Counted from the stretch's first letter, positions 33,067 to 42,035 are shown. The stretch is 50,201 nucleotides of DNA from Syntrophomonadaceae bacterium (GCA_028706315.1 JAQWBP010000005.1:29169-79369), one strand, 5' to 3'. Program-made: numbers and translations. The notes: generated by a model not told the origin, from the letters alone.

Positions 33067-33884
33067 TAGAAAATCCCTTCATTTCGCCTTAATCTATCTT
33101 CAACAATAGTGAAAAAAGGTGTTCCCTTTAAATCTACCCGTTGAAATTTAAATGGTGCTTTTTTAATTTGGATAATGTGATCAGGTTGAAGCTCTACTTG
33201 TTCCTGGCCATCCATACATATTATAGCCCTGTAGCACTCAAAGTTATGAAGATACAAGGTTCGGTCAGCAGCAATTATCATAGGCTTTTTGCAGACTAAA
33301 TTGGTAGCAATAGGAGTGAGGATAAAAATCTCCAGATCTGGATCGGCAACTGGCCCACCACAAGCTAAAGAGTAAGCTGTAGAACCGGTAGGCGTAGCAA
33401 TTATGGTACCATCACCCCGATAATATCCAGCTACCTGCTCATCTATCTGGACATTTAAGCCCACCATTCGGGTAGTTTCAGATCTTACAGCTACTTCATT
33501 TAAACAATAGATTGTTTTTTGTAAAATATCATGCTGATAAATATTAACCTCTAGCATTAATCTTTCGTCAATTTTATAATCACCAGCAATAAATCGCTGC
33601 ATATATTCTGGCAACTCATTTATTTCAATATTAGTTAAAAACCCTACCGTTCCCATGTTAACACCCAGAACGGGTAGCTGCCACCGGGCATACTGACGGG
33701 CAGCCCGCAAAATAGTGCCATCTCCACCCAGAACGATAATTTTATCCACGTCTTTTAGTGATGGTTCTTCGTTTCCCCCGTCAATAACAACACTAATATT
33801 CAATTTCTGCAGTTCAACAGCAATTTTTTCTGCCATAAGCTTAGTGTTGTTTTTATACAGGTTATTGACTAGTAATATTTTCAC
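33066..33884 (-). CDS. nadK: NAD kinase
   Basis: 272-aa enzyme phosphorylating NAD to NADP. GGDGT at residues 53-57 is the catalytic/diphosphate motif, followed by GVNMGTVGFLT and GDGTIIATPTGSTAYSLACGGP that bind the nicotinamide and ribose. Length and motif order fit short bacterial NadK. GTG start after GGGGGG; 7 bp after tlyA stop. Sits between tlyA and mnmM/argR, a common Clostridia order. Confidence 0.96.
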   Translation of the reverse strand: MKILLVNNLYKNNTKLMAEKIAVELQKLNISVVIDGGNEEPSLKDVDKIIVLGGDGTILRAARQYARWQLPVLGVNMGTVGFLTNIEINELPEYMQRFIAGDYKIDERLMLEVNIYQHDILQKTIYCLNEVAVRSETTRMVGLNVQIDEQVAGYYRGDGTIIATPTGSTAYSLACGGPVADPDLEIFILTPIATNLVCKKPMIIAADRTLYLHNFECYRAIICMDGQEQVELQPDHIIQIKKAPFKFQRVDLKGTPFFTIVEDRLRRNEGIF

Positions 33885-33891
33885 GTAATGA

Positions 33892-34698
33892 CTACCCCCC
33901 TAGCTTTAGATGAGCTTCCTGAACTATGCTATTAACCATATTATCGAGATTTTCTAAGGGTTCACCCCTTTTTTTCAGATATAACAAATATTCTATATTA
34001 CCCTGAGGACCAGTTATAGGTGAGTAAGTAATACCGGTACAATTAAGACCTGCCCTGCGAGCATAGTCAATACATTGCAAAAGCACCTGACGATGTACAC
34101 TGGCATCTCTTACTACCCCTTTTTTGCCCACTTTATCTTTTCCCGCCTCAAATTGAGGCTTTATTAGTGAAATAGTAACCCCATCTTCATGTAATAAATC
34201 TTTAATAACAGGAAATACCAGGGCAGTAGAAATAAAAGATACATCCACAGTTATAATATCGACTTGTTCGCCCAGATCCTGCAGAGTAAAATATCGTACA
34301 TTAGTTCTTTCTATATTAACTACTCTTGAGTCATTACGCAAAGACCAGTCTAGTTGCCCGTAACCTACATCGAGCGCATAAACTTTTCTAGCTCCGTTCT
34401 GCAAAGCACAATCTGTATAACCTCCTGTGGATGCGCCTACATCAAGCATAACTTTATTTTGAAAATCAACCTGAAAATCCTGTATAGCTTTTTCTAGCTT
34501 GAATCCTCCACGGCTTACGTAGCGGGGACTAATACTTTCTATCGTTATTTCTGCTGCTTCATTCACGCCGGTACCAGGCTTATCAATTTGAACACCATTA
34601 ACTTTGACTTCTCCGGCCATTATCATGGCGCGTGCTTTTTCCCGGCTGGGAGCAAGTCCCTGCGTATGCAGCAAAATATCTAGTCTAATTTTTGCCAA
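33892..34698 (-). CDS. tlyA: TlyA family 23S/16S rRNA methyltransferase (YqxC)
   Basis: 268-aa protein with an N-terminal S4 RNA-binding domain (RLDILLHTQGLAPSREKARA, GEVKVNGVQIDKPG) and a C-terminal FtsJ-like methyltransferase domain (MLDVGASTGGYTDCALQNGA; VDVSFISTALVFP). TlyA 2'-O-methylates rRNA in mycobacteria; the Bacillus homologue is YqxC. The TTG start overlaps the dxs 3' end by 14 bp, with GGGAG 9 nt upstream, so it is coupled to dxs as in many Firmicutes. Confidence 0.93.
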   Translation of the reverse strand: MAKIRLDILLHTQGLAPSREKARAMIMAGEVKVNGVQIDKPGTGVNEAAEITIESISPRYVSRGGFKLEKAIQDFQVDFQNKVMLDVGASTGGYTDCALQNGARKVYALDVGYGQLDWSLRNDSRVVNIERTNVRYFTLQDLGEQVDIITVDVSFISTALVFPVIKDLLHEDGVTISLIKPQFEAGKDKVGKKGVVRDASVHRQVLLQCIDYARRAGLNCTGITYSPITGPQGNIEYLLYLKKRGEPLENLDNMVNSIVQEAHLKLGG

Positions 34699-36601
34699 AT
34701 TTGAGCAACTCCCATTGTTTTTTAGTGTGTACTAGATCCGGCCACCTATGAATTATGGTCTCCACTATTGATTTCGGATCCATATTAAGGTAATTAAATA
34801 ATATATCTACTTTACCCTGATCAATAAATTCATCAGGTATGCCTATTCGTAAAATTTCGCTGTTTAGCCTGTTTTCAGAAAAGACTTCCAGCAAAGCACT
34901 GCCAAAACCACCCTGCAGGCAATTATCTTCAATGCTTACAATACGGGTAAAGCGCCTGGCCAGATTACAGAGCATGTCCTTATCTAATGGCTTAACAAAC
35001 CTGGCATCAAGGAGTAACATACTTATACCGCGTGCCTTTAGTATATTTAATACTTCCTTACCAATGGTAACGCCCCGACCAATGCCTATAATCGCCAGAT
35101 CTTTACCATCATGAAGAACTTTAGCTTTACCTGATTCAATTAATGTGCGTTCTTTGCTAATAACAGCACCTTCACCTACTCCACGGGGATACCTTATCGC
35201 TACGGGACCTTCCATTTTAAAAGCTGTATAAAACATATCTAGTAATTCATTTTCATTCGACGGTGCCATTACTGTCATATTAGGAATATGTCTAAGATAA
35301 GCAAGATCAAATACCCCATGATGAGTAGGCCCATCATCTCCCACTAGTCCTGCCCTATCAATAGCGAATATAACCGGTAGCTTTTGTAAAGCAACATCGT
35401 GTACTAACTGGTCATAAGCCCTTTGCAAGAAAGTTGAATAAACTGCAACTACTGGCCGTAGACCTGTTCTCGCCATGCCGGCCGCCATAGTTACAGCATG
35501 TTGCTCACAAATACCTACATCAAAAAAGCGTTCAGGATACGTCACGGCAAACTTGCCCAACCCGGTACCACTTTTCATAGCCGCAGTTATTGCTACTACT
35601 TTTTCATCTTCGGCGGCCTTTTCTACTATAAAATCGCTGAATATTTCCGTATAAGTTTTTACACTTTTTTTCAATATGGTACCCGTATTTACATCAAAAG
35701 GCCCTACTCCATGGAATCTATCCGGGTTCTGGCGTGCAGGTTCATAACCACGGCCTTTTTGAGTAATAGTATGAATTAGTACTGGTCCCTTCATTTTTTT
35801 GGCATTAGCCAGTACGGTAGTTAATTCCTCCAGATTATGTCCGTTAACGGGCCCAATATACGTAAAACCAAGCTCTTCAAATAGTATGCCCGGTACCATC
35901 ATATACTTGACCATATCTTTGAAACGCCCGGCTGCACGCGCTATATTAGGACCTATCCGGGGAATCCGGCTCAGTCTGCTTTCTATTTCTTCTTTAGTCT
36001 GATAATAAGAAGGGTCGGTTCTAAGTCGGTTAAGATAAGCTGATAGAGCGCCAACATTCCTGGATATAGACATCTCATTATCATTAAGTATAACGATTAA
36101 ATCCCGCGCCGCATGTCCGGCATGGTTCAAGGCTTCAAATGCCATTCCTCCGGTTAAGGCCCCATCACCAATGATGGCAATAACAGAATGTTTTTCTCTT
36201 TTTATATCGCGGGCTAGAGCTATACCCATTGCTGCAGATATTGATGTGCTGCTATGACCAGTATTAAAAATATCGTGCTCAGATTCTTCCGTTTTGGGAA
36301 AACCGCTTAATCCCCCGTACTGTCTGAGGGTAAACATGTCCTCACGACGACCAGTTAATATTTTATGTACATAACTCTGGTGACCTACATCCCAGATAAG
36401 CTTATCATCCGGGCTGTCAAATACATAATGCAGAGCTAGGGTAAGTTCCACAACACCCAGGTTAGCTGCTAGGTGTCCACCACATTCAGAAACACTTTTT
36501 ATTAAAAGCTCTCTTATTTCTTTGGCCAATTCAAGCATCTGGGGCAAAGTTAATTTTTTCATATCCACGGGCGAGTTTATAGAATCAAGGATTTTGTCCA
36601 T
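34685..36601 (-). CDS. dxs: 1-deoxy-D-xylulose-5-phosphate synthase
   Basis: 638-aa thiamine-diphosphate enzyme making DXP from pyruvate and glyceraldehyde-3-phosphate, first step of the MEP isoprenoid pathway. Visible: IWDVGHQSYVHKILTGR, the ThDP/Mg motif GDGALTGGMAFEALNHAG followed by NDNEMSIS, EQHAVTMAAGMA with the conserved glutamate, and DRAGLVGDDGPTHHG. Length is full. It follows oapA by 7 bp and the OLE RNA and ispA upstream, so two isoprenoid genes flank the RNA. Confidence 0.97.
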   Translation of the reverse strand: MDKILDSINSPVDMKKLTLPQMLELAKEIRELLIKSVSECGGHLAANLGVVELTLALHYVFDSPDDKLIWDVGHQSYVHKILTGRREDMFTLRQYGGLSGFPKTEESEHDIFNTGHSSTSISAAMGIALARDIKREKHSVIAIIGDGALTGGMAFEALNHAGHAARDLIVILNDNEMSISRNVGALSAYLNRLRTDPSYYQTKEEIESRLSRIPRIGPNIARAAGRFKDMVKYMMVPGILFEELGFTYIGPVNGHNLEELTTVLANAKKMKGPVLIHTITQKGRGYEPARQNPDRFHGVGPFDVNTGTILKKSVKTYTEIFSDFIVEKAAEDEKVVAITAAMKSGTGLGKFAVTYPERFFDVGICEQHAVTMAAGMARTGLRPVVAVYSTFLQRAYDQLVHDVALQKLPVIFAIDRAGLVGDDGPTHHGVFDLAYLRHIPNMTVMAPSNENELLDMFYTAFKMEGPVAIRYPRGVGEGAVISKERTLIESGKAKVLHDGKDLAIIGIGRGVTIGKEVLNILKARGISMLLLDARFVKPLDKDMLCNLARRFTRIVSIEDNCLQGGFGSALLEVFSENRLNSEILRIGIPDEFIDQGKVDILFNYLNMDPKSIVETIIHRWPDLVHTKKQWELLKFGKN

Positions 36602-36608
36602 TACATTT

Positions 36609-37199
36609 TCACCCTCTATTTTTAAATACTTCTATGCCACTAATATTCTCCCACCAGGCCAGAATTATTGCTACTCGAAAGATTATATTATTAGCATTAT
36701 TTACTGCAACACTCTTACCAACAGCCTTGCCTCCTACTGTAAGAGCAGCGATCAAACTGGTCATGATTGCTCCCGCCAGCACCAGATCCAGCCTACCAAG
36801 CTCATTTGTCAGACTAATAATTATTCCTGCACCTACTGCCCCACTTAATGTTCCGGCAATATCTCCTATAACATCATTACAAAAATTAGCAACAATATCG
36901 GCATTACGCACTATTTTCACTGCCTGCCTGGCCCCCAATACTTTTTTGGCAGCTCGGGCATTAAAAGGCGGAACTTCCGCAGCCGTTGCAGCAGTTCCTA
37001 TAATATCAAAGAAAATACCTAAAAATATTATGACCATTAACAAAATAATAGCAACTATTACATTATTAACTGCTTGCATTAAAGCCTCAGAGCCCAGACT
37101 GACAAGAAGTGCTAAAGAAAAGGTAAACAATGCGACGATTAGCCCTGATTTTATGTTATTTTTTTTTATATATCTAAACAAGCTTGCATTATCCCCCAT
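36609..37199 (-). CDS. oapA: OLE-associated membrane protein OapA (CNNM/DUF21-like)
   Basis: About 196-aa integral membrane protein with four hydrophobic segments separated by a conserved polar stretch (FDIIGTAATAAEVPPFNARA, KIVRNADIVANFCNDVIGDI). It lies directly downstream of the OLE RNA and before dxs, the position of the OLE-associated protein first noted in Bacillus halodurans (BH2780), which binds the RNA and takes it to the membrane. The GKAVGKSVAVNNANNIIFRV stretch is reminiscent of DUF21/CNNM magnesium-transporter domains. Start is uncertain: ATG 37199 (used), ATG 37220, GTG 37253 or an internal TTG after GGGGG; the GTG sits inside a hairpin and is least likely. Confidence 0.8.
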   Translation of the reverse strand: MGDNASLFRYIKKNNIKSGLIVALFTFSLALLVSLGSEALMQAVNNVIVAIILLMVIIFLGIFFDIIGTAATAAEVPPFNARAAKKVLGARQAVKIVRNADIVANFCNDVIGDIAGTLSGAVGAGIIISLTNELGRLDLVLAGAIMTSLIAALTVGGKAVGKSVAVNNANNIIFRVAIILAWWENISGIEVFKNRG

Positions 37200-37230
37200 A
37201 TAGAAATAAATTATTAGCATAAAAATTAAT

Positions 37231-37265
37231 AACTTAACAAAAGTGCCAGGCACTATCGTTAAGTT
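37231..37265 (-). repeat. Hairpin between OLE RNA and oapA
   Basis: Nested inverted repeat: outer AACTTAAC (37231-37238) with GTTAAGTT (37258-37265), inner AGTGCC-A-GGCACT (37242-37254). It lies just after the 3' closing strand of OLE and could mark the RNA 3' end, act in processing, or be an inserted GTGCCTGGCAC-type palindrome. There is no U-run immediately after it on the minus strand. Confidence 0.6.
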
Positions 37266-37279
37266 ATGCAGACAAAAAA

Positions 37280-37864
37280 TATTTCTGGCAAAAGGTTATT
37301 TACCGAGTAAACGCTGCGACATAGGTCCAGCAGGTTTTCCCAACAGGTCTCCCATGTGTTGCCAAATGGGCGGTTTCCCTTTATGCCTGCTCCACACCGT
37401 CACCGGATGCGGGACTGGATTACCACTTAGTACGCACTTTAATCCTCGATAAACTGTGCCTTGCACGCAGTCTAGGAGTTTTCCTCAACAACTCACATTA
37501 CTTTCTAGCCTCTTTTGCAATAACGGTTTCAAAGCAGGTAACAAAATTTTGGCCAAAATTCAGTTGCCTCCTAAGCTTATCCGCCGCCATCACTCAAGGC
37601 AGGCTACACTGCACCCAGCTTTTACCAGTATGCAGGTTTTCCCATCACCCTCCGACAGGTGATGAGCCTCCACGGATCCTGGGGTCATGCCCGCATGCCG
37701 TTGCGGATTGCCCCAACACCCTTAACTCCCAGCAACGACCCCTAACTGGGCGTCAAAAGCCAATACCAGGAGCTTCATCGATGTGCCCTTAACGGATTTT
37801 TAGGCCCGTTTTCGAAAATAATAGGGTTGACTAGAATACTGCAACCTTTTGCCAGTCACACCAA
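37280..37864 (-). ncRNA. ole: OLE RNA (ornate, large, extremophilic RNA)
   Basis: A 735-bp gene-free stretch between ispA and oapA holds a long structured RNA on the minus strand. The 5' strand CTGGCAAAAGGTT (ending at plus position 37843) pairs perfectly over 13 bp with AACCTTTTGCCAG (37285-37297), enclosing 571 nt: a terminal P1-like stem. Inside are further hairpins, such as CATCACC/GGTGATG (37643-37664) and CCCAT/ATGGG near 37350. Size (about 600 nt), the position upstream of oapA/dxs and downstream of ispA, and the lack of reading frames all match the OLE RNA described in extremophilic and anaerobic Firmicutes. OLE forms a membrane ribonucleoprotein implicated in stress and Mg2+ homeostasis. 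Identified by synteny and fold, not by a covariance search. Confidence 0.85.
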
Positions 37865-37870
37865 TTAAAT

Positions 37871-37879
37871 ATTATACCA
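37871..37879 (-). promoter_or_regulatory. Extended -10 promoter for OLE RNA
   Basis: Minus-strand TGGTATAAT: a perfect -10 with the upstream TG of an extended -10 box. The -35 region (TGGAAA, about 18 bp upstream) is poor. The predicted start near 37864 falls 9 nt before the 5' strand of the P1-like stem, so OLE could be transcribed independently of ispA. Confidence 0.6.
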
Positions 37880-37987
37880 CAACTTAAAAGTACCTTTCCA
37901 GATATAATAACTAGTCCTTTAGTGTATTTTTGGGTTTATTTCTAGATCCTGCTTATTAAGCTATTTATTATTATTATATACAAAAAT

Positions 37988-38893
37988 TCAACTATTTCTA
38001 TGCAAGGTAAATAAAGCCAGATCTCTAAGAAAATCTGCTTCGGTGCCTAAACCATCTAAACTTTCTATACAGGTATTTACATTCTCTTGCGCAAGTTGCC
38101 ATGCTTTTTCTAATCCAAATAAGCCCGGATAAGTAGTCTTGTGGTTTTTTGCATCGCTGCCTATTGGTTTCCCTAAAAATTCCGGATTACCTTTTACGTC
38201 AAGTATATCATCAGTTATCTGAAAGGCTAATCCAAAATGCCGAGCATACTTTTCCAGTGCTTGCAGCCCTTTTTCATCTATATTGTGCAAGATTGCCCCG
38301 GCCCGTAAAGAAACCCGAAACAGCTCTCCAGTCTTCAAACTGTGCAAGGCTTTCAGACTGGCAAAATCAATGTTTTTACCTTCTGAAACAAGGTCAATCA
38401 CTTGTCCTCCAACCATTCCCCGGCTCCCTGCAGCACTGGCAATCTCCTGAATTACTTTTAGGACAAGTTTTGTATTTATACCATTAATGTCTGCATTTCT
38501 GGTCATAAGTTCAAATGCCGCTGTCAGTAACGCGTCTCCGGTTAAAATAGCATTAGCTTCTCCATATACTTTGTGGCAGGTAGGTTTTCCCCGGCGAAAA
38601 TCATCATTATCCATGGCCGGTAGGTCATCATGAACGAGCGAATAGGAGTGGATCATTTCTAATGCACATGCTACAGGTGCAACACTCTCCCGGGTTCCTC
38701 CGGCAATTATTGCTCCTTCCATTACCATGATAGGCCGTAATCTTTTACCACCATTAAAGACCGCATAACACATAGCTTCATGGATCAAAGGAGGGAAAGC
38801 ATCAACCTGGTGGAGATATTCATCCAGGCAGGAGTCAACAAATTGCTTGCGGGATTTTATTTGCTCAGTAAATTTGTCTAGTGCGAAGGTCAT
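37988..38893 (-). CDS. ispA: Farnesyl diphosphate synthase (geranyltranstransferase)
   Basis: 301-aa trans-prenyltransferase condensing IPP with DMAPP/GPP to FPP. First aspartate-rich motif DDLPAMDNDD (residues 89-98) and second DDILD (228-232), plus GGKRLRP near the N-terminus. Two bulky residues (HSYS) lie before the first motif, as in short-chain synthases. It precedes OLE RNA, oapA and dxs and follows xseA/xseB, the classical Firmicutes order xse-ispA-dxs. The ATG has AAAGGAG 7 nt upstream. A copy of the 210-bp repeat is inserted between xseB and ispA. Confidence 0.95.
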   Translation of the reverse strand: MTFALDKFTEQIKSRKQFVDSCLDEYLHQVDAFPPLIHEAMCYAVFNGGKRLRPIMVMEGAIIAGGTRESVAPVACALEMIHSYSLVHDDLPAMDNDDFRRGKPTCHKVYGEANAILTGDALLTAAFELMTRNADINGINTKLVLKVIQEIASAAGSRGMVGGQVIDLVSEGKNIDFASLKALHSLKTGELFRVSLRAGAILHNIDEKGLQALEKYARHFGLAFQITDDILDVKGNPEFLGKPIGSDAKNHKTTYPGLFGLEKAWQLAQENVNTCIESLDGLGTEADFLRDLALFTLHRNS

Positions 38894-38934
38894 ATTTTTC
38901 TCCTTTAACTGCTATTTTATTAAATTCGATATAT

Positions 38935-39202
38935 GGTTCCACTGCAAAGTTATATTGCGTTAGTTTGAATGCATAAATATTCCGGCGACTACTCTCCGCA
39001 TGGGAAACACCATCTGCTTGTCTTGCGGCTACAGGGGTACCGGGTAAATTCACATCCATGTTCAGTACCCGCTCGCGACGTCCGTGTCGCTCGCCCCTTC
39101 CGCCGCTGCGTCTTCGCAGGGTGTTTCGACCATGCTCCGCTAACGTCGCTCTCCATATTTATGCATTCAAACAGGCAATTCAGGGGGGTTCTCAGCGAAA
39201 TC
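38935..39202. mobile_element. Non-coding 210-bp inverted-terminal-repeat element, copy 2 (MITE-like)
   Basis: Core 38963-39172 is 210 bp, with the same perfect 18-bp ends (GTTTGAATGCATAAATAT and complement) as copy 1 but in reverse orientation. By eye about a dozen substitutions and two single-base indels separate the copies, with the ends and the GTACCCGCTCGCGACGTCC block best conserved. Related flanks extend about 30 bp on each side. It fills the 325-bp gap between ispA and xseB, otherwise a tight operon junction in related genomes. Confidence 0.75.
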
Positions 39203-39218
39203 GTTAATCCTGGTGTTA

Positions 39219-39437
39219 TTAAACACTTTCCTCAAAATCTACCAGTTCAAGTTCTCCATCAAGATTTTTTAGCAGTTGCTGGATCTTTCCGTCAGCTTTT
39301 TTCAATTCCTGCTGACAAAAAACTGCTAACCTGATTCCTTCTTCAAAAACCTTAATTGATTCTTCTAGCTCAAGTTCACCGGACTCCAATTGTTCTACTA
39401 TATCTTCAAGCCTTTTTAGGGCATCTTCAAATTTCAT
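39219..39437 (-). CDS. xseB: Exodeoxyribonuclease VII small subunit
   Basis: 72-aa protein with the family's helical pattern: [20 protein letters not shown], then [18 protein letters not shown] and a charged tail. XseB helices coat the XseA subunit to form ExoVII, which degrades single-stranded DNA. The ATG at 39437 overlaps the xseA stop (ATGA) and follows AGGTGG by 5 nt; a GTG 9 bp upstream is part of that site. Confidence 0.95.
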   Translation of the reverse strand: MKFEDALKRLEDIVEQLESGELELEESIKVFEEGIRLAVFCQQELKKADGKIQQLLKNLDGELELVDFEESV

Positions 39438-40651
39438 ATTTCCCACCTGATTATTTTCTCCTTATCCCTGACCACTACCCCCAGGTCAGCATTTTCCAGG
39501 CTAACTTTTAAATAGTCTCCTTGGGTAATATTGGCTTCATCACGCACTATTTTATCATCTTTTCTTATCACTGCATAACCTCTTTGCAGAATCTTAACCG
39601 GACTCAGGCTATCAAGTTTAGCGAGATTAAATGCAAATCTGGTTCCTTTTTCTTTTATAATATTACTTATTCCCCTAGCTAAGTTTTTCTGCAAATCTTG
39701 TAGAAATTCCTCCTGTTTTTCTATCATAAGATGAGGTTCTTGCCAGACTTTTTCCATCATCAAATGATCGAGAGTTTCGTTATAATACGCCAGATGCCGA
39801 TCAACGGCCTTTATTAATCGTTGCTGGTACATAACTATTTCTTTTTGTAGAGATAGAATATCTGGTACTGCCATCTGGGCAGCCTGAGTAGGTGTAGCCG
39901 CTCGCAGATCAGCCGCAAGGTCGGCAAGACTTATATCTACTTCATGCCCTACTGCAGAAATTACTGGAATAACTGAATCATTTATGGCTAGAACAACTTC
40001 CTCGCTGTTAAAAGCCATAAGATCCTCGAAGGATCCACCTCCTCGACCAATAATTATGACATCAACATATCCTTGTTGGTTAAGTAAGCGTATCCCTTGA
40101 GCAATTTCACCAGGAGCATCAACCCCTTGTACTGAGCTATGTACGAGAATAATTTCAACATCAGGGTGTCTTTGCCTGAGGACTCGCAATATATCTCGCA
40201 AAGCAGCTCCATCCTGTGAAGTTACTATCCCTACTTTGTTTACCATACCTGGTAAAGACTTCTTTTTATCGAGATCAAAGCAACCAGCTTTTTGCAGTTT
40301 CTTTTTGAGTTTTTCTAAATATAAAAACAGGCCACCCTGTCCATAAGGGTGAATTTGCTCAACATAAAATTGATATTTTCCCTGCCGAGCATATATTGAA
40401 ACATAACCGCGGGCAAGAACTTCCATCCCATCTTCTGGTTTAAATTCAAGACTGCGGTTACGACTTTTAAACATCACACAACTTATAGAAGTTTCCTCAT
40501 CCTTTAAGGTGAAATACATGTGTCCGGACTGCTGGTATAGCTTTAGTCCTGATATTTCACCCATCAGCCAAAAATCCACCAGGAACTCATCAGAATTAAT
40601 TAGCTGATTCAGATATTCATTTAATTTACTAACCGTAATAAAATCTCTCAT
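39434..40651 (-). CDS. xseA: Exodeoxyribonuclease VII large subunit
   Basis: 405-aa catalytic subunit of ExoVII. N-terminal OB fold ([35 protein letters not shown]), then the catalytic domain with [35 protein letters not shown] and [18 protein letters not shown], and a coiled-coil C-terminal part. Length and motif order are standard. Overlaps xseB by 4 bp; 17 bp after the TsaD-like gene. Bacillus places folD between nusB and xseA; here a TsaD-like gene occupies that space. Confidence 0.95.
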   Translation of the reverse strand: MRDFITVSKLNEYLNQLINSDEFLVDFWLMGEISGLKLYQQSGHMYFTLKDEETSISCVMFKSRNRSLEFKPEDGMEVLARGYVSIYARQGKYQFYVEQIHPYGQGGLFLYLEKLKKKLQKAGCFDLDKKKSLPGMVNKVGIVTSQDGAALRDILRVLRQRHPDVEIILVHSSVQGVDAPGEIAQGIRLLNQQGYVDVIIIGRGGGSFEDLMAFNSEEVVLAINDSVIPVISAVGHEVDISLADLAADLRAATPTQAAQMAVPDILSLQKEIVMYQQRLIKAVDRHLAYYNETLDHLMMEKVWQEPHLMIEKQEEFLQDLQKNLARGISNIIKEKGTRFAFNLAKLDSLSPVKILQRGYAVIRKDDKIVRDEANITQGDYLKVSLENADLGVVVRDKEKIIRWEI

Positions 40652-40668
40652 TTAGCTCTTATTCCTTC

Positions 40669-41634
40669 TTACTCAGATTGGTCGGCACAAGCAGCCATAA
40701 AGGCAACTCCTACAGCATTATCTGTACTTAGTAGCGGTTCGGCAAAATATAAGTTTAGCCCAACAGCCGGATGTTCCAGCCTTTTTACCAGTCGCTCCCT
40801 GATAAGAGAATTTGCCATAACGCCACCTACCAGGAGCACATCTTTTATACCTAGTTTATCTGTCTGTACTAGTAAAATTTTTTCTAACGTATTGGCAATA
40901 ACCCTCAAGACCGCATAAGCAATATCTTCTTTACATTCTCCCTGTTTTACTAACTGCAAAGCCCTAGTCTCAGCACCCGAAAAACAAAACCCTTCCCCTT
41001 TTATGGTTGATGGGATTAAGGGAATATTATGCTGATCTGATTGTAAAGCCATTTTTTCTATCGTTTTCCCGGCCGGGAAGGGTAATCCCATAGCTACACC
41101 AACTCTATCAACGAGCTGTCCCGCATGCAGATCCATACCTGCTGCAACTACTTTAATGTCCATCGAGGCCGTTTTTCCTTGCTTTTTTACATGCAAAATT
41201 TCTGAAGTTCCACCGGAAAAGTGTACTGCCAGAAATTCTTCCCTGTCTAGTAAGGCCGGATTAGCTAATATGCCGGCCATAATATGTCCTTCCTGGTGAC
41301 TAACTGCACACAGGGGGGCTCCCGTAAATTTACTTATAGCAACCGCGTGACTATATCCAGCTGTAAAAACCGGCATATAACTACCTTCAACCCTGCGGGG
41401 AAACTTACTTACTGCTACCGATCTGATTTCACTAGGCAATCCCCGTGTAATCTTTTCAAATAAAAGAGGAAGATTCTTTATATGAAGAAAAAGTGCATCT
41501 GATTGTCGCAATCCCCGTTGCCCTTTTTCAACATCTAATATCTTCCTTTCATCTAAAATTATATTAAATTTATGGTCTACTATAGCTATTGATGTTGTAT
41601 ATGCACTTGTATCAATACCTAAAAACAAACTCAT
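40669..41634 (-). CDS. TsaD/Kae1-like (peptidase M22 family) ATPase paralogue
   Basis: 321-aa ASKHA-fold protein of the Gcp/Kae1/TsaD superfamily, found next to nusB/xseA in many Clostridia. The nucleotide-binding start LGIDTSAYTTSIAIVD, the metal site HQEGH in AVSHQEGHIMAGI, VHFSGGTSEIL, LVGGVMANSLIRERL and STDNAVGVA are all present. It is more divergent than true TsaD (which makes t6A in tRNA), lacking several of its signature blocks, so it is probably a paralogue of unknown role; whether a real tsaD exists elsewhere cannot be seen here. Overlaps the nusB stop by 4 bp. Confidence 0.75.
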   Translation of the reverse strand: MSLFLGIDTSAYTTSIAIVDHKFNIILDERKILDVEKGQRGLRQSDALFLHIKNLPLLFEKITRGLPSEIRSVAVSKFPRRVEGSYMPVFTAGYSHAVAISKFTGAPLCAVSHQEGHIMAGILANPALLDREEFLAVHFSGGTSEILHVKKQGKTASMDIKVVAAGMDLHAGQLVDRVGVAMGLPFPAGKTIEKMALQSDQHNIPLIPSTIKGEGFCFSGAETRALQLVKQGECKEDIAYAVLRVIANTLEKILLVQTDKLGIKDVLLVGGVMANSLIRERLVKRLEHPAVGLNLYFAEPLLSTDNAVGVAFMAACADQSE

Positions 41635-42035
41635 GGTTGTTCATCCCCCAGCATGCGGTCTAATATGGCGTTAATAAAGGAGGGAGAACCGCTGTCACCG
41701 TACTTTTTGGCGATTTCAATCGCCTCATCAATAGCTACTACCCGCTGCGAAGCATCCATATAAAGTATTTCATATCCAGCTATACGCATTATATTTCTAT
41801 CCACAGTAGCCATCCTGGTTACAGACCACTCCCAGGAATAACTAGAAATTTTCTCATCAATCTGGTTCAGATTGTCAATACAACCCTCGATTAATTCCCA
41901 GGAAAATGCTCTATCCTTCTGGGCCAGGTTGGTATCCTCCAGCAAATATATGAAAGCCTGCCTGGGATCAGCATCAACCTGATCTACCTGAAATAACACT
42001 TTAAAGGCAAGTTCACGTGCTTTTCTTCTGCTCAA
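41631..42035 (-). CDS. nusB: Transcription antitermination factor NusB
   Basis: 134-aa all-helical protein with the NusB pattern: SRRKARELAFKVLFQVD at the N-terminus, RMATVDRNIMRIAGYEILY and AIDEAIEIAKKYGDSGSPSFINAILD at the C-terminus. NusB with S10 (NusE) binds boxA of rRNA leaders and supports antitermination. It follows the asp23-amaP-DUF2273 genes by 23 bp, as in Bacillus, where nusB follows yqhY (asp23 type). Confidence 0.96.
   Translation of the reverse strand: MSRRKARELAFKVLFQVDQVDADPRQAFIYLLEDTNLAQKDRAFSWELIEGCIDNLNQIDEKISSYSWEWSVTRMATVDRNIMRIAGYEILYMDASQRVVAIDEAIEIAKKYGDSGSPSFINAILDRMLGDEQP

Noticed and set aside
36634-37203. 189-codon plus-strand frame
   Set aside because: Exact antisense of oapA; shadow frame of a hydrophobic membrane gene.
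37243-37662. Plus-strand frames of 68-69 codons antisense to the OLE RNA
   Set aside because: Composition is not protein-like, no ribosome binding site, and the stretch is explained by the structured RNA on the other strand.
37200-37987. Group II intron or riboswitch as explanation of the gene-free structured region
   Set aside because: No reverse transcriptase frame or domain V-like hairpin was seen, and the size, closing stem and ispA-oapA-dxs context fit OLE RNA.
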